From: an uncultured Oscillospiraceae bacterium
GTDB taxonomy: Bacteria; Bacillota; Clostridia; Oscillospirales; Oscillospiraceae
Direction of reading: 5' to 3'
DNA length: 6,030 nt
Assembly: GCA_934515035.1 (NCBI GenBank)
Contig: CAKSXP010000121.1
Span: 1-6,030, forward strand
The notes beneath the pieces were generated by a model. The model was not told the origin of the DNA. It did no database searches and was given only the letters and a program-made list of their open reading frames with translations. The translations under genes and the position numbers were made by a program. This document shows, in pieces, positions 5,400 through 6,030 of this stretch (position 1 is its first letter; each line of letters begins with the position of its first letter).

Positions 5400-6030
5400 A
5401 TGCAGAAGCTTGAAAAACTTTACGAGGGCAAGGCCAAAATGGTCTTTCTTACCGACGACCCCGAGTTGCTGATCGTCGAATACAAGGACGACGCGACCGC
5501 CTTTAACGGCGAGAAAAAGGGGACCATTGCCGGCAAGGGCGTCATCAACAACCGTGTTACAAACCACCTGATGCAGCTGCTCGGACAGCAGGGCATACCG
5601 ACCCATTTCGTGCAGGAGCTTTCCGACCGCGAGACGCTTGTCAAAAAGGTCTCCATCGTTCCTCTCGAGGTCATAATCCGCAACATCTCCGCCGGTTCGT
5701 TCGCCAAGCGCTACGGCGTTGAAGAGGGCATCGTTTTCGACGCGCCGACCATCGAGTTTTCATACAAGAACGACGAACTCGGCGACCCGCTCATCAACTC
5801 ATACCACGCGCTGGCCCTGAAGCTCGCCACGGCCGAAGAGCTTGAGACCATCAAAACTCTCGCCTTCCGAGTCAATGACCTGCTCAAGGACATCATGAAG
5901 GGTATCGGCGTCGACCTTGTCGATTTCAAGCTCGAGTTCGGCCGCCTGCCTGACGGCACCATCATTCTCGCCGATGAGATCAGCCCCGCCACCTGCCGCC
6001 TCTGGGACGAAAAGACCCACGAAAAGCTCG
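5400..6030 (+). CDS. purC: Phosphoribosylaminoimidazole-succinocarboxamide synthase (SAICAR synthetase), C-terminus cut by window edge
   Basis: PurC joins aspartate to CAIR, using ATP, to make SAICAR in cytoplasmic purine synthesis. The window holds 210 codons of an enzyme usually about 235-240 residues long, so only some 25-30 residues are missing. Family landmarks are clear: the N-terminal LYEGKAK (7-13), IVPLEVIIRNISAGS (86-100), which fits the first SAICAR synthetase signature, LVDFKLEFG (173-181), which fits the second, and DEISPATCRLWD (192-203). In the last motif Ala197 stands where bacterial PurC proteins usually have Asp (DEISPDTCR or similar). The rest of the protein looks intact. 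ATG 5400 is supported by GGAGG at 5388-5392 and by the family's N-terminus. The gene follows a terminator and probably starts its own transcript, likely with other purine genes beyond the window. Confidence 0.98.
   Translation, partial: MQKLEKLYEGKAKMVFLTDDPELLIVEYKDDATAFNGEKKGTIAGKGVINNRVTNHLMQLLGQQGIPTHFVQELSDRETLVKKVSIVPLEVIIRNISAGSFAKRYGVEEGIVFDAPTIEFSYKNDELGDPLINSYHALALKLATAEELETIKTLAFRVNDLLKDIMKGIGVDLVDFKLEFGRLPDGTIILADEISPATCRLWDEKTHEKL

Noticed and set aside
5275..5472. A 65-codon plus-strand frame across the terminator and the start of purC
   Set aside because: It reads through a terminator hairpin and overlaps purC in another frame; purC is clearly the real gene.

Overview
The window looks like chromosomal DNA from a moderately GC-rich member of the Firmicutes, most likely a gut-type Clostridia (Oscillospiraceae-like). 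This is inferred from strong GGAGG-type ribosome binding sites before every complete gene, AT-rich promoter regions between GC-rich genes, hairpin-plus-T terminators, and the protein families present. I see no mobile element, CRISPR array, tRNA or rRNA.

Left block (1-1901, minus strand): a sugar-type ABC transporter operon read leftwards. Its first gene encodes a double-ATPase of the RbsA/MglA/XylG type (117-1640). It overlaps by 8 bases a membrane permease gene of which only the first 41 codons are in the window (1-124). The spacer upstream holds a TATAAT-type promoter and a 24-bp interrupted palindrome that could be an operator.

Middle (1902-3002, minus strand): one stand-alone gene for a crotonase-fold enzyme. 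It resembles 6-oxocamphor hydrolase (a C-C bond beta-diketone hydrolase) more than ordinary enoyl-CoA hydratases. It has its own promoter with a perfect TTGACA box, a palindrome over that box, and a strong terminator. This is the most interesting gene here, because its substrate cannot be read from the context.

Right block (3003-6030, plus strand): a divergently read pair, then purC. The pair is an exported lipoprotein with a VanX-like D-Ala-D-Ala dipeptidase domain (3084-3869) and, overlapping by ATGA, an FAD-dependent dehydrogenase with a four-cysteine cluster (3866-5230). A 16-bp hairpin terminator follows. Then purC (SAICAR synthetase, purine synthesis) begins at 5400 and runs off the right edge.

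The genes form at least four transcription units with unrelated jobs: sugar uptake, crotonase chemistry, the envelope peptidase/flavoprotein pair, and purine synthesis. I found no evidence of a coordinated new multi-gene system. No gene-free stretch exceeds 300 bases; the longest (1641-1901) is described through its promoter, palindrome and terminator.
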